A DNA stretch of 64,000 nucleotides from assembly GCF_002803065.1 (NCBI RefSeq), contig NZ_NNBL01000001.1, positions 838,724 through 902,723 of the forward strand. Reading direction: 5' to 3'. Under the pieces are notes generated by a model. It saw nothing but the letters and a program-made list of their open reading frames with translations, had not been told where the DNA came from and did not search any database. Below, one piece after another: positions 34,311-42,562 of the stretch (position 1 is the first letter of the stretch; each line of letters begins with the position of its first letter). The position numbers and the translations under genes are program-made. This stretch comes from Streptomyces sp. CB01635 (GTDB lineage Bacteria > Actinomycetota > Actinomycetes > Streptomycetales > Streptomycetaceae).

Positions 34311-36833
34311 TCAGCGACCCTTCGGGTCGAGCAGGCCCGCGCGGCGCAGCGCCTCGGCCATCTCACTGTTCGCGGGCGCCGGGGCGGACGCGCCACCGCG
34401 CCGCTGCCCCTGGGACTGTTGCCGCTGTCCCTGGCCCTGGCCCTGTCCCTGGCGTCGGCCCTGGCCGCCCTGACCCTGGCCGCCCTGACCCTGGCCGCCC
34501 TGTGCCTGTCCGCCCTGTCCCTGGCGCTGCTGCCCTCGCTGCTGCGGCGGGCGTCCGCCACGCTCCCGGCGGCCGCCACCGGCACCGGCACCGGCGCCGG
34601 CCCCGCCACCGGCGCCCGGCTCGCCCGTCGCCGCCTCGTCGTCGAGACGCAGCGTCAGCGAGATGCGCTTGCGCGGGATGTCCACGTCGAGGACCTTCAC
34701 CTTGACGATGTCGCCCGGCTTCACGACGTCCCGCGGGTCCTTCACGAACGTCTTCGACATCGCGGACACATGCACGAGCCCGTCCTGGTGCACACCGACG
34801 TCCACGAACGCGCCGAACGCCGCCACATTCGTCACGACGCCCTCGAGCACCATCCCGGAGGCCAGGTCGGAGATCTTCTCGACGCCGTCCTTGAAGGTCG
34901 CCGTCTTGAAGGCGGGACGCGGGTCGCGCCCCGGCTTCTCCAGCTCCCTCAGGATGTCCGAGACCGTCGGCAGACCGAACTTGTCGTCCACGAACTCGGC
35001 CGGCCGCAGCCCGCGCAGCGCCGCCGCGTTCCCGATCAGGGACGCGACCTCGCCGCCCGTCGTCTTCACCATGCGCCGGACCACGGGGTACGCCTCCGGG
35101 TGCACCGAGGACGCGTCGAGCGGGTCGTCGCCGCCGCGGATCCGCAGGAAGCCCGCGCACTGCTCGTACGCCTTCGGGCCCAGCCGGGACACGTCCTTGA
35201 GGCCCTTGCGGGAGGTGAACGGGCCGTTCGCGTCGCGGTGCGCCACGATGTTCTCCGCGAGGCCCGAGCCGATGCCGGACACGCGGGCGAGGAGGGGCGC
35301 GGACGCCGTGTTCACGTCCACGCCCACGCCGTTCACACAGTCCTCGACGACCGCGTCCAGGGAGCGCGACAGCTTCACCTCGGACAGGTCGTGCTGGTAC
35401 TGGCCGACACCGATCGACTTCGGGTCGATCTTCACCAGCTCGGCCAGCGGGTCCTGGAGGCGGCGGGCGATCGACACGGCGCCGCGCAGCGACACGTCCA
35501 TGTCGGGCAGCTCCTGCGAGGCGAAGGCCGACGCCGAGTACACCGACGCGCCCGCCTCCGACACCATCACCTTGGTGAGGTTCAACTCCGGGTGCTTGGT
35601 GATGAGTTCACCGGCGAGCTTGTCGGTCTCGCGCGACGCCGTGCCGTTCCCGATCGCGATCAGGTCGACCGAGTGCTGGGCCGCGAGGCGGGCCAGCTTG
35701 GCCAGCGCCTCGTCCCACCGGTTCGCGGGCACGTGCGGGTGGATGACGTCCGTCGCCACGACCTTGCCCGTCGCGTCGACGACCGCGACCTTCACCCCCG
35801 TACGGAAGCCGGGGTCGAGGCCCAGCGTCGCGCGCGTGCCCGCCGGGGCTGCCAGCAGCAGGTCCCGCAGGTTCGCCGCGAAGACCTGCACGGCCTCGTC
35901 CTCCGCGGTCGTGCGCAGCCGCAGCCGCAGATCGAGGCCGAGGTGCACCAGGATGCGGGTCCGCCAGGCCCAGCGCACCGTGTCGGACAGCCACTTGTCC
36001 CCGGGCCGCCCCTGGTTCCTGATCCCGAACCGGTCCGCGACGATCGGCTCGTACGAGGACGGGCCACCGGCGACGTCGCCCGGCTCCTCCGGCTCCAGGG
36101 TCAGGTCGAGGATGTCCTCCTTCTCGCCGCGGAGCATCGCGAGGATCCGGTGGGAGGGCAGCGCGGTGAACGGCTCCGAGAAGTCGAAGTAGTCGGCGAA
36201 CTTGGCGCCCGCCTCCTCCTTGCCCTCGCGGACCTTGGCGGCCAGCTGACCCCGGCCCCACATGCGCTCACGCAGCTCGCCGATCAGGTCGGCGTCCTCG
36301 GAGAAGCGCTCGGTGAGGATGGCGCGGGCGCCGTCGAGCGCGGCCTGCGCGTCCGCGACGCCCTTGTCGGCGTCGACGAACGAGGCGGCCGCGGCGGCCG
36401 GTTCCACCGTGGGGTCCCCGAGCAGCCCGTCCGCCAGCGGCTCCAGCCCTGCCTCGCGCGCGATCTGCGCCTTGGTGCGGCGCTTCGGCTTGAACGGCAG
36501 ATAGATGTCCTCGAGGCGCGCCTTGGTCTCGGCGGACATGATCTGCGCCGCCAACTCGTCGGTCAGCTTGCCCTGTTCCCTGACCGAGTCGAGTACCGCC
36601 GCGCGCCGCTCCTCCAGCTCCCGGAGATAGCGCAGCCGCTCCTCGAGCGTGCGCAGCTGCGCGTCGTCGAGCATCTCGGTCGCTTCCTTGCGGTAGCGCG
36701 CGATGAACGGGACCGTCGAACCGCCGTCGAGCAGCTCGACGGCGGCCTTCACCTGCCGCTCCCGTACGCCGAGCTCCTCGGCAATCCTGCCTTCGATGGA
36801 CCCCGTGATGGGACCTGCGCTGGGTGTTGCCAC
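34311..36833 (-). CDS. tex: Tex family RNA-binding transcription accessory protein
   Basis: The 840-residue protein has the Tex order: N-terminal helical region with [10 protein letters not shown], a YqgF-like RNase H fold near 330-450 ([28 protein letters not shown]), helix-hairpin-helix motifs ([16 protein letters not shown]) and an S1 RNA-binding domain at about 650-720. Tex acts in transcription and RNA handling. After the S1 domain comes a tail of about 110 residues of low complexity, dominated by Gly, Gln and Arg, coded by 15-bp tandem repeats. The GTG at 36833 gives VATPSAGP; longer starts add unconserved residues. Confidence 0.94.
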   Translation of the reverse strand: MATPSAGPITGSIEGRIAEELGVRERQVKAAVELLDGGSTVPFIARYRKEATEMLDDAQLRTLEERLRYLRELEERRAAVLDSVREQGKLTDELAAQIMSAETKARLEDIYLPFKPKRRTKAQIAREAGLEPLADGLLGDPTVEPAAAAASFVDADKGVADAQAALDGARAILTERFSEDADLIGELRERMWGRGQLAAKVREGKEEAGAKFADYFDFSEPFTALPSHRILAMLRGEKEDILDLTLEPEEPGDVAGGPSSYEPIVADRFGIRNQGRPGDKWLSDTVRWAWRTRILVHLGLDLRLRLRTTAEDEAVQVFAANLRDLLLAAPAGTRATLGLDPGFRTGVKVAVVDATGKVVATDVIHPHVPANRWDEALAKLARLAAQHSVDLIAIGNGTASRETDKLAGELITKHPELNLTKVMVSEAGASVYSASAFASQELPDMDVSLRGAVSIARRLQDPLAELVKIDPKSIGVGQYQHDLSEVKLSRSLDAVVEDCVNGVGVDVNTASAPLLARVSGIGSGLAENIVAHRDANGPFTSRKGLKDVSRLGPKAYEQCAGFLRIRGGDDPLDASSVHPEAYPVVRRMVKTTGGEVASLIGNAAALRGLRPAEFVDDKFGLPTVSDILRELEKPGRDPRPAFKTATFKDGVEKISDLASGMVLEGVVTNVAAFGAFVDVGVHQDGLVHVSAMSKTFVKDPRDVVKPGDIVKVKVLDVDIPRKRISLTLRLDDEAATGEPGAGGGAGAGAGAGGGRRERGGRPPQQRGQQRQGQGGQAQGGQGQGGQGQGGQGRRQGQGQGQGQRQQSQGQRRGGASAPAPANSEMAEALRRAGLLDPKGR
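34459..34518 (-). repeat. 15-bp tandem repeat inside tex
   Basis: Four 15-bp units (CCCTGGCCGCCCTGA twice, then two variants ending in T) run 34459-34518 and code for the GQGGQ repeats of the Tex tail. They lie in a longer CCTGGCC-rich stretch, about 34420-34540, prone to slippage. Confidence 0.85.
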
Positions 36834-36933
36834 GATGCCGTACCGCCTTCTCAACTGAGGGTGCGCGGCAATTGTGGCAGGTGGCGCCGACAACGGGGGG
36901 CAGCCCACCGGCCTGCCGACGCCATGTGCCCGT

Positions 36934-37803
36934 TCAGGCGGCCTTGCCGATCAGGTCGGCGGGGAACGCGCCCGCGCCGAGGGCGGTGCCCATGAAACCG
37001 CCCGCCAGCTCCGTGAGCCGGGCCACGCCCGCCTCGCCCAGGTGCGCGTACGGCTCCCGGTCGAGCCGGTCGGTCTGCGCCTCCAGGTCGTGGCGCAGCG
37101 CCGCCCCGAGTTCGGTCAACTCGCCCTGCGCGTCGAGCACCTTGCGCTCCCGCAGCCGGTCGGCGGCCGCGTCGAACTCCTCGCGGGTCCAGCCGCGCGT
37201 GGCGAGCAGCCACTTCGGGGCCATGCCCTTGCCGGTCGCGACATGGCTCACCAGCGCCTCGACGGGGTCGAGGTCAGCGGCGAGCAGCGCGGCCACATGC
37301 CCGTCGCCACGGTGCTCGCGCAGCAGCGTGGCGGCGTGCCAGTACGCGAGGTGCGGCTCCTCGGGCACCGGCAGGTCGGCGTGGGCGGCGTACAGCGGCC
37401 GGGCGTGGCGGGTGCAGGCCTCCGTGGCCCGAAGCGCGAGAGCGGCGGCCTCGGCCATCTCCGGGGAGGCCACGATCTCGTCGCCGAGGAGCCTGCGCAG
37501 CGTCGAGTCGACGGCACGCGCGCGTGCCGCGAGGACCGTCTCCGGGGAGGCCGTTTCCCACACAGCGGGCACGTGTTCGGCGACGAGCTCGTGCTTGAAG
37601 TTGTAGAAGGTCGCCGTCACGGTCCCGGCACCGACGGCCCCCATCGCCGCCGCGCGGGCCGCGAAGTACGCCGCGCTCCGGTGGGTGATCCCGATGGCGC
37701 CCAGCTCCTTGCCCAGGTCGGGCGAGAAGTAGTGCATCGAGTGGAACGGGTTGAGCATGTTGTGGCAGCGGCGGGCGGCGCGGGGGTCCGGGGAGGTCGT
37801 CAT
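36934..37803 (-). CDS. SCO6745 family protein
   Basis: The 289-residue protein begins with [29 protein letters not shown] and GYF-like [25 protein letters not shown], which I recognise as the SCO6745 family of actinobacteria. A C-terminal stretch (about 205-255, [20 protein letters not shown] then [11 protein letters not shown]) looks like a winged helix of the MarR type without a separate DNA-binding proof. The function is unknown. A TetR-type operator overlaps its start region. Position in this gene order also agrees with the SCO6745 locus name. Confidence 0.8.
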   Translation of the reverse strand: MTTSPDPRAARRCHNMLNPFHSMHYFSPDLGKELGAIGITHRSAAYFAARAAAMGAVGAGTVTATFYNFKHELVAEHVPAVWETASPETVLAARARAVDSTLRRLLGDEIVASPEMAEAAALALRATEACTRHARPLYAAHADLPVPEEPHLAYWHAATLLREHRGDGHVAALLAADLDPVEALVSHVATGKGMAPKWLLATRGWTREEFDAAADRLRERKVLDAQGELTELGAALRHDLEAQTDRLDREPYAHLGEAGVARLTELAGGFMGTALGAGAFPADLIGKAA

Positions 37804-37813
37804 GCGAGTACGT

Positions 37814-37829
37814 TACCGACTGGTTGGTA
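37814..37829. promoter_or_regulatory. TetR-type operator before the SCO6745-family gene
   Basis: TACCGACTGGTTGGTA is a 16-bp near-perfect dyad (TACCrAC half sites) 11 bp upstream of the SCO6745-family start and about 150 bp before the divergent GlxA-type gene. Actinobacterial TetR/AcrR proteins commonly bind such sites. No TetR gene is nearby. Confidence 0.55.
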
Positions 37830-37976
37830 CGGGCGGAACGTGCGGGGCGCGGACCGTTCGCCGAAGCGTTCGCCAGACCATTCACCGGATTGCTCCCACC
37901 ACGTCAGGCGCGCGATGGCAGCAAAGGTGGGGTACTCGTCATTGCGGCCATCCCGCCGTGCCCGAAGACTGGCCGT

Positions 37977-38984
37977 ATGGCCGCCCGCACCGTGCTCATC
38001 CTGCTGTTCGACGACGTCCAGAGCCTGGACGTGACCGGACCGGCAGAGGTCTTCGCCGGAGCCGCCCTCTGCCGGGGCCCGCGCCCCGGGGACACGTACC
38101 GCATCCGCACGGCCTCCCTCGACGGCGGGCCCGTCCGCACCTCCAGTGGGCTCACGCTCGTTCCCGATCACGCACTCGCCGACGCGCCCGCCCCGCACAC
38201 GCTGCTCGTCCCCGGCGGCCGGGGCACGCGCCGCCCGGATCCGCGCCTGACCGCCTGGCTGCGGGAGCACGGCCCGCGCGCGCAGCGTCTCGTCTCCGTC
38301 TGCACGGGCGCCATCCTGCTCGCCGAGGCGGGCCTGCTCGACGGCCGCCGGGTGACCACGCACTGGGCGTACTGCGAGCGCCTCGCCCGCGACCACCCGG
38401 CCGTCGAGGTCGACCCCGACCCCATCTACGTACGCGACGGGAACGTGGCGACCTCGGCCGGCGTCACCGCGGGCATCGACCTCGCCCTCGCGCTCGTCGA
38501 GGAGGACCACGGCCGCGACACCGCGCTGACGGTCGCCCGCCACCTCGTCGTGTTCCTGCGACGCCCGGGAAACCAGGCCCAGTTCAGTGCCCAGCTCTCC
38601 GCCCAGACCGCGCGGCGCGAGCCGCTGCGCGAGGTCCAGCACTGGATCACCGAGCACCCCGACGACGACCTCTCCGTCGAGTCGCTCGCCTCCCGCGCCC
38701 GCCTCTCGCCGCGCCACTTCGCCCGCGCCTTCCAGGCCGAGACCGGCATGACCCCGGGCCGGTACGTCGACCTGGTCCGCCTCGAACAGGCGCGCCGCCT
38801 CCTGGAGGACACCTCCGACGGCGTCGAGGAGATCTCCCGCACCTGTGGCTACGGCACCCCCGAGGCGATGCGCCGCGCCTTCACCAGAGCGCTCGGCGCG
38901 TCCCCGGCCGAGTATCGCCGCCGCTTCTGCGCACCTGGAACCCGTACAACGGGCCGGCGCCCGTCCGAGCCCACCCATTCCTGA
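37977..38984 (+). CDS. GlxA-type regulator (DJ-1/PfpI domain plus AraC DNA-binding domain)
   Basis: The 335-residue protein has an N-terminal DJ-1/PfpI-like domain (1-190) with VLILLFDDVQSLDVTGPAEVF and the nucleophile-elbow-like SVCTGAILLAEAGLLDG, then an AraC double helix-turn-helix at about 220-320: LSVESLASRARLSPRHFARAF and GVEEISRTCGYGTPEAMRRAF. The domain order is that of GlxA family activators, which sense small metabolites. It ends 14 bp before a free-standing DJ-1 domain gene on the same strand, a likely target or partner. Confidence 0.9.
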   Translation: MAARTVLILLFDDVQSLDVTGPAEVFAGAALCRGPRPGDTYRIRTASLDGGPVRTSSGLTLVPDHALADAPAPHTLLVPGGRGTRRPDPRLTAWLREHGPRAQRLVSVCTGAILLAEAGLLDGRRVTTHWAYCERLARDHPAVEVDPDPIYVRDGNVATSAGVTAGIDLALALVEEDHGRDTALTVARHLVVFLRRPGNQAQFSAQLSAQTARREPLREVQHWITEHPDDDLSVESLASRARLSPRHFARAFQAETGMTPGRYVDLVRLEQARRLLEDTSDGVEEISRTCGYGTPEAMRRAFTRALGASPAEYRRRFCAPGTRTTGRRPSEPTHS

Positions 38985-38998
38985 CCGAAAGGCATCCG

Positions 38999-39634
38999 AT
39001 GAAGATCGCCATCGTCCTTTTCGACCGCTTCACCGCGCTCGACGCCGTCGGCCCCTACGAGACGCTCGGCAGGCTCCCCGACGCGGAACTCACCTTCGTC
39101 GCCGAGCGGACCGGGCCCGTGCGGTCGGACACCGGACGGCTCGCCCTCACTGCCGACAAGACGCTCTCGGAGCTGACCGACCCGGACATCGTCATCGTCC
39201 CCGGCGGGCCGGGCCAGAGCGCGCAGATGGAGAACGAGGTCCTGCTCGACTGGCTGCGTGCCGTCGACGCCACCAGCACCTGGACGACCTCCGTGTGCAC
39301 GGGGTCGCTGCTCCTCGCCGCCGCCGGTCTGCTGGACGGCCGGCGCGCGACGTCGCACTGGCTGGCGCTCGACGCCCTGAAGACGTTCGGCGTCGAGCCG
39401 ACGGGCGAACGGGTCGTCGTCGACGGCAAGTACGTCACTGCCGCCGGGGTTTCCTCCGGCATCGACATGGGCCTGACCCTCGTCGGCACGATCGCGGGCG
39501 ACGAGCACGCGCAGGCCGTACAGCTGCTCACCGAGTACGACCCGCAGCCGCCGTACGACGCGGGTTCGCCCGAGAAGGCGCCCGCGCACCTCGTGGAGAA
39601 GTTCCGCGCGGAGAGCCGCTTTCTCCAGGCGTAG
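38999..39634 (+). CDS. DJ-1/PfpI family protein
   Basis: The 211-residue protein has the DJ-1 fold: IVLFDRFTALDAVGPYETLG, a conserved Glu early on, VPGGPGQ near residue 75 and the Cys in SVCTGSLLLAAAGLLDGRRATSHW. This subgroup includes isonitrile hydratase-like enzymes (InhA) and glyoxalase III relatives. The GAAAGG site upstream supports ATG 38999. Its sequence parallels the N-terminal domain of the regulator before it, suggesting both bind related ligands or that they arose by duplication. Confidence 0.88.
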   Translation: MKIAIVLFDRFTALDAVGPYETLGRLPDAELTFVAERTGPVRSDTGRLALTADKTLSELTDPDIVIVPGGPGQSAQMENEVLLDWLRAVDATSTWTTSVCTGSLLLAAAGLLDGRRATSHWLALDALKTFGVEPTGERVVVDGKYVTAAGVSSGIDMGLTLVGTIAGDEHAQAVQLLTEYDPQPPYDAGSPEKAPAHLVEKFRAESRFLQA

Positions 39635-39672
39635 TGCAGAGAGCCGCCTCCGCCGTGCGTAGGCCGGGACAG

Positions 39673-39722
39673 CCGTTTCATCCTGACGCGGTCGAGGCGA
39701 CCCGTTTCATCCGGACGTGGTC
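39673..39722. repeat. 29-bp-spaced direct repeat at the 3' end of the enoyl-CoA hydratase gene
   Basis: CCGTTTCATCCTGACGCGGTC (39673-39693) recurs at 39702-39722 with two substitutions. The second copy contains the stop codon of the hydratase gene, so the first looks like a duplicated gene end. Confidence 0.7.
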
Positions 39723-40465
39723 CATGTGAAGCGCGGCTTCCTGCGCTCCATGAACGCGGCGACGCCCTCCGCGGCGTCGCCGCTCCCGCGCGCCTGCTCG
39801 GCCCAGTGCGCGGCCCGCTCCACGCGGCCGTCGGCGAAATCCTTCGCCGCGGCCTGCGTCAGCTGCGAGCGCTCACCGAGAATCCGAGCGAACTCGCCGA
39901 CCCGCTTGTCCAGTTCGTCCCCGGCGAGCACCTCGTCCACGAGCCCGGTCCGCAGGGCGCGCTCCGTTCCGATCAACTCGCCCGAGAACAACAGGTACTT
40001 GGCGGTCGCGGGGCCCACCAGAGAGGCGAGGCGGCGCGTCGAGCCCGCCGGGTACACGATCCCCAGCTTCGACGGCGTGACCCCGAACAGCGCGTCCTCG
40101 GCCGCGAACCGCAGGTCACAGGCCGCCGCCAGCTGGCAGCCGCCGCCCACGCAGTACCCGCGCACGGCGGCCAGCGTCGGCTTGGCGAAGGCCGCGAGCG
40201 CCTCCTCGGCCGCGACCGCGAGCTCCTGCGCCCGCGACCCCGAGCCGCCGAGCGTGGAGATGTCGGCGCCCGCGCAGAACGTCCCGCCGGCCCCGGTCAG
40301 CACGAGCACCCGCACCGCAGGATCGGCGTCGAGGGAAGCGAGCAGCGGCGGCAGCGAGCGCCACATGCCGTCCGTCATGGCGTTCCGTTTGGCGGCGTGG
40401 TCGATGACGACGGTGGCGATGCCGTCCGTGACCGAGTGCGTGAGCTGCGGCGGTGTGTGCGACAT
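39707..40465 (-). CDS. Enoyl-CoA hydratase/isomerase family protein
   Basis: The 252-residue crotonase has the oxyanion loops AGGTFCAGADIS and CVGGGCQLAAACDLRFA. At the two catalytic positions the second Glu region reads FGVTPSKLGIVYPAG, so one Glu of classic hydratase (xxxPExxxG) is replaced by Ser. This suggests another reaction of the family, such as isomerisation or hydrolysis, rather than straightforward hydration. The start ATG 40465 follows a short leader. It is convergent to the DJ-1 gene and divergent from the HdeD-like gene. Confidence 0.87.
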   Translation of the reverse strand: MSHTPPQLTHSVTDGIATVVIDHAAKRNAMTDGMWRSLPPLLASLDADPAVRVLVLTGAGGTFCAGADISTLGGSGSRAQELAVAAEEALAAFAKPTLAAVRGYCVGGGCQLAAACDLRFAAEDALFGVTPSKLGIVYPAGSTRRLASLVGPATAKYLLFSGELIGTERALRTGLVDEVLAGDELDKRVGEFARILGERSQLTQAAAKDFADGRVERAAHWAEQARGSGDAAEGVAAFMERRKPRFTWTTSG

Positions 40466-40530
40466 GCGCCGGATGCTATCCGCATGCCTCGAACGTACGA
40501 TCAAGAAGGGGTGACCGGCGAGGAGGCCTC

Positions 40531-41163
40531 ATGGCACGGTCGCACCACAGAGACGCACGGTCCCACCAGGAAGGGGCTGATCCGGCGACGGGCTCGAAGA
40601 AGCTGCGGCGCGGATTCGGCTGGATCGCCGGGCTCGGCGGCGTCCTCGTGATCGCCGGACTCGTGGGCCTCGTCTACACCGGTGTCGCCACGCTGACGTC
40701 GATGCTCCTCTTCGGCTGGCTGCTGCTCATCGGCGGTGTCGTCGGCCTCCTGCACGCCATCCAGTCGAGGGGCACCAATTTCTTCTGGCTGGGCGTAGTC
40801 GTCGCCGCGCTCAACCTCGCGGCGGGCGTCGTGGTGATCCATCACCCGGAGGGCACGGCCGAGGCGCTCACCATGTTCGCGGCGCTGCTGTTCCTCACCG
40901 GTGGTGTGTTCCGGCTGGTCGGCGGGCTCGTGGTGCGTGGACCCCAGTTCGGCTGGACGCTCGTGCAGGGCGCCTTCGGCATCCTGCTCGGCGTCCTCGT
41001 CCTCGGCAACTGGCCGAGCAGCAGCCGCTACGTCATCGGTTGCTTCTTCTCGCTCGCGCTGCTCTTCGACGGCCTGGGCCTGCTCGCCACCGGTCTCGGC
41101 GGCCGACGCGTCGTGGGGCTCATGACGGCCGATGACGAGTCCAAACACGTACAACCTGAATAG
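40531..41163 (+). CDS. HdeD-like membrane protein (DUF308)
   Basis: The 210-residue integral membrane protein has six hydrophobic segments in three helical pairs after a charged 25-residue N-terminus. GWLLLIGGVVGLLHAI and FAALLFLTGGVFRLVGGL are typical of HdeD/DUF308 proteins, linked in enterobacteria to acid resistance. No enzyme motif is present. GAGGAGG is well placed before the ATG. It is divergent from the crotonase gene. Confidence 0.85.
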   Translation: MARSHHRDARSHQEGADPATGSKKLRRGFGWIAGLGGVLVIAGLVGLVYTGVATLTSMLLFGWLLLIGGVVGLLHAIQSRGTNFFWLGVVVAALNLAAGVVVIHHPEGTAEALTMFAALLFLTGGVFRLVGGLVVRGPQFGWTLVQGAFGILLGVLVLGNWPSSSRYVIGCFFSLALLFDGLGLLATGLGGRRVVGLMTADDESKHVQPE

Positions 41164-41337
41164 CCATGGAAGAGGGCACTAGAACGGCAGGATCAGTCGC
41201 ACACCTGACGCTGTCATACGCCAACGGTCAAATTACGTCGATACTCGCTGACTTCTGGTCAGTCATTCGGTACGGACCAGTGGATTCCCAACACTCGATG
41301 TGTGGTGACAATCGAGCGCAAGGGCGGCGACCGGACG

Positions 41338-41844
41338 ATGAGCGACCAGGGGTGGGGGTCCCGCCCGAGTCCTCAAGACACTGGGGGAGTGCCCCCCGAC
41401 CAGCAACCGGGAAGTCCGCTGCCCTACGAGGGGGTCTGGCGCTTCACGGCGCAGGCCGTCGACGCTTCCGTGCCGCAGGCCCGGCACGCCGTCCGTGACC
41501 TGCTGGTCCGTCAGGGCGTACCCGCCTCCGACGACCTCGTTCAGGGACTGCTGCTCATCGTCTCCGAGCTGGTCACCAACGCCGTGCGGCACGCGGCCCT
41601 GCTGTCACCCGTCCTGGCGGTGGAGGTCGCCGTCGGCGCCGAGTGGGTGCGCGTCTCCGTGGAGGACGAACACCCCTACCGCCCGACCGCCCTGGAGGCC
41701 ACCGACGGGCAGACGGGCGGGCGCGGCCTCCTCCTCGTACGCGAGGTCACCCGCGAGGCGGGCGGGGTGTGCGACGTCGAGCACACGGCGAGCGGGGGCA
41801 AGGTGATCTGGGCCGCCCTGCCCCTCAAGCCCGCCGACGCCTGA
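41338..41844 (+). CDS. ATP-binding anti-sigma-factor-type kinase (HATPase_c_2)
   Basis: The 168-residue protein has a 30-residue Pro/Gly-rich N-terminus and one GHKL ATPase domain: SELVTNAVRHA (N box, about 89-99), VEDEHP in place of the usual WDxxP, and GGRGLLLVREV (G2 box). Such small RsbW/SpoIIAB-like proteins of Streptomyces bind and inhibit SigB-type sigma factors or act as anti-anti-sigma kinases. No sigma or STAS gene is adjacent, so the partner is not known. A GTG at 41302 would add 12 residues. Confidence 0.85.
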   Translation: MSDQGWGSRPSPQDTGGVPPDQQPGSPLPYEGVWRFTAQAVDASVPQARHAVRDLLVRQGVPASDDLVQGLLLIVSELVTNAVRHAALLSPVLAVEVAVGAEWVRVSVEDEHPYRPTALEATDGQTGGRGLLLVREVTREAGGVCDVEHTASGGKVIWAALPLKPADA

Positions 41845-41853
41845 GCGGCGGAC

Positions 41854-42447
41854 TCACCAGCCGGCGGACGGCCCCGTCAGCTCCCGGATCGCCGGCCGCG
41901 CCGCGTCCAGCACGGTCATGAACCACGCCGAGAACGGCCCCTGGGCGTGCCGCACGGCCAGCTCCTCCGCCGTCACGTACACGGTCTCGCCCACCTCGGA
42001 GGGGTCCGGCCGCAGCGGCGCCTGGACCATCCCCACGAACAGGTGGTTGAACTCCTGCTCCACCAGGCCCGAGTCCGGGTCCGGGTGGTTGTAGCGCACC
42101 GTCCCCGCCTCCGCGAGCAGCGAGGGCGAGACCCCCAGCTCCTCGAACGTCCTGCGGGCGGCCGCGGCGAACGGCGCCTCGCCCGGATACGGGTGCCCGC
42201 AGCACGTGTTCGACCACACGCCGGGGGAGTGGTACTTGCCGAGCGCGCGCTGCTGGAGCAGCAGCCGGCCCTGTTCGTCGAAGAGGAACACGGAGAACGC
42301 TCTGTGCAGCTGTCCGGGCGCCTGATGCGCGGAGAGCTTCTCCGCCGTGCCGATCGTCCTGCCGTCCTCGTCCACGAGTTCCAGCAAGATCGCTTCTCCG
42401 GTGCCGTTCGACGAACTGTTCGCCGCGGTCGCAGGTGTGGTCGGCAT
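41854..42447 (-). CDS. idi: Isopentenyl-diphosphate delta-isomerase, type I
   Basis: The 197-residue Nudix-fold enzyme interconverts IPP and DMAPP. C83 in TCCGHPYPGE is the catalytic Cys, E130/E132 in VEQEFNHLF the acid/base-metal residues, and the Nudix-like segment EAPFAAAARRTFEELG is present. GAAGGA upstream favours ATG 42447 over ATG 42453. It lies about 11 kb before the hopanoid operon, where dxs and ispG also occur, so it may help balance C5 units for hopanoids. It converges with the anti-sigma-type gene by 9 bp. Confidence 0.94.
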   Translation of the reverse strand: MPTTPATAANSSSNGTGEAILLELVDEDGRTIGTAEKLSAHQAPGQLHRAFSVFLFDEQGRLLLQQRALGKYHSPGVWSNTCCGHPYPGEAPFAAAARRTFEELGVSPSLLAEAGTVRYNHPDPDSGLVEQEFNHLFVGMVQAPLRPDPSEVGETVYVTAEELAVRHAQGPFSAWFMTVLDAARPAIRELTGPSAGW

Positions 42448-42562
42448 ACCCATCCTTCGCTTCGGTCCTCGAACCCCAAGTCTGCCGTACCGGGCAGACT
42501 GTCCCGGCACTTGGCAGCGCCCGCATGTCCCGCCTGGAGGTCCGGGCGGGACACGCACAGGC

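Noticed and set aside
41164-41337. CTGAC-TTCTG-GTCAG dyad as an operator before the anti-sigma-type gene
   Set aside because: A 5-bp dyad of this kind is expected by chance and no promoter hexamers accompany it.
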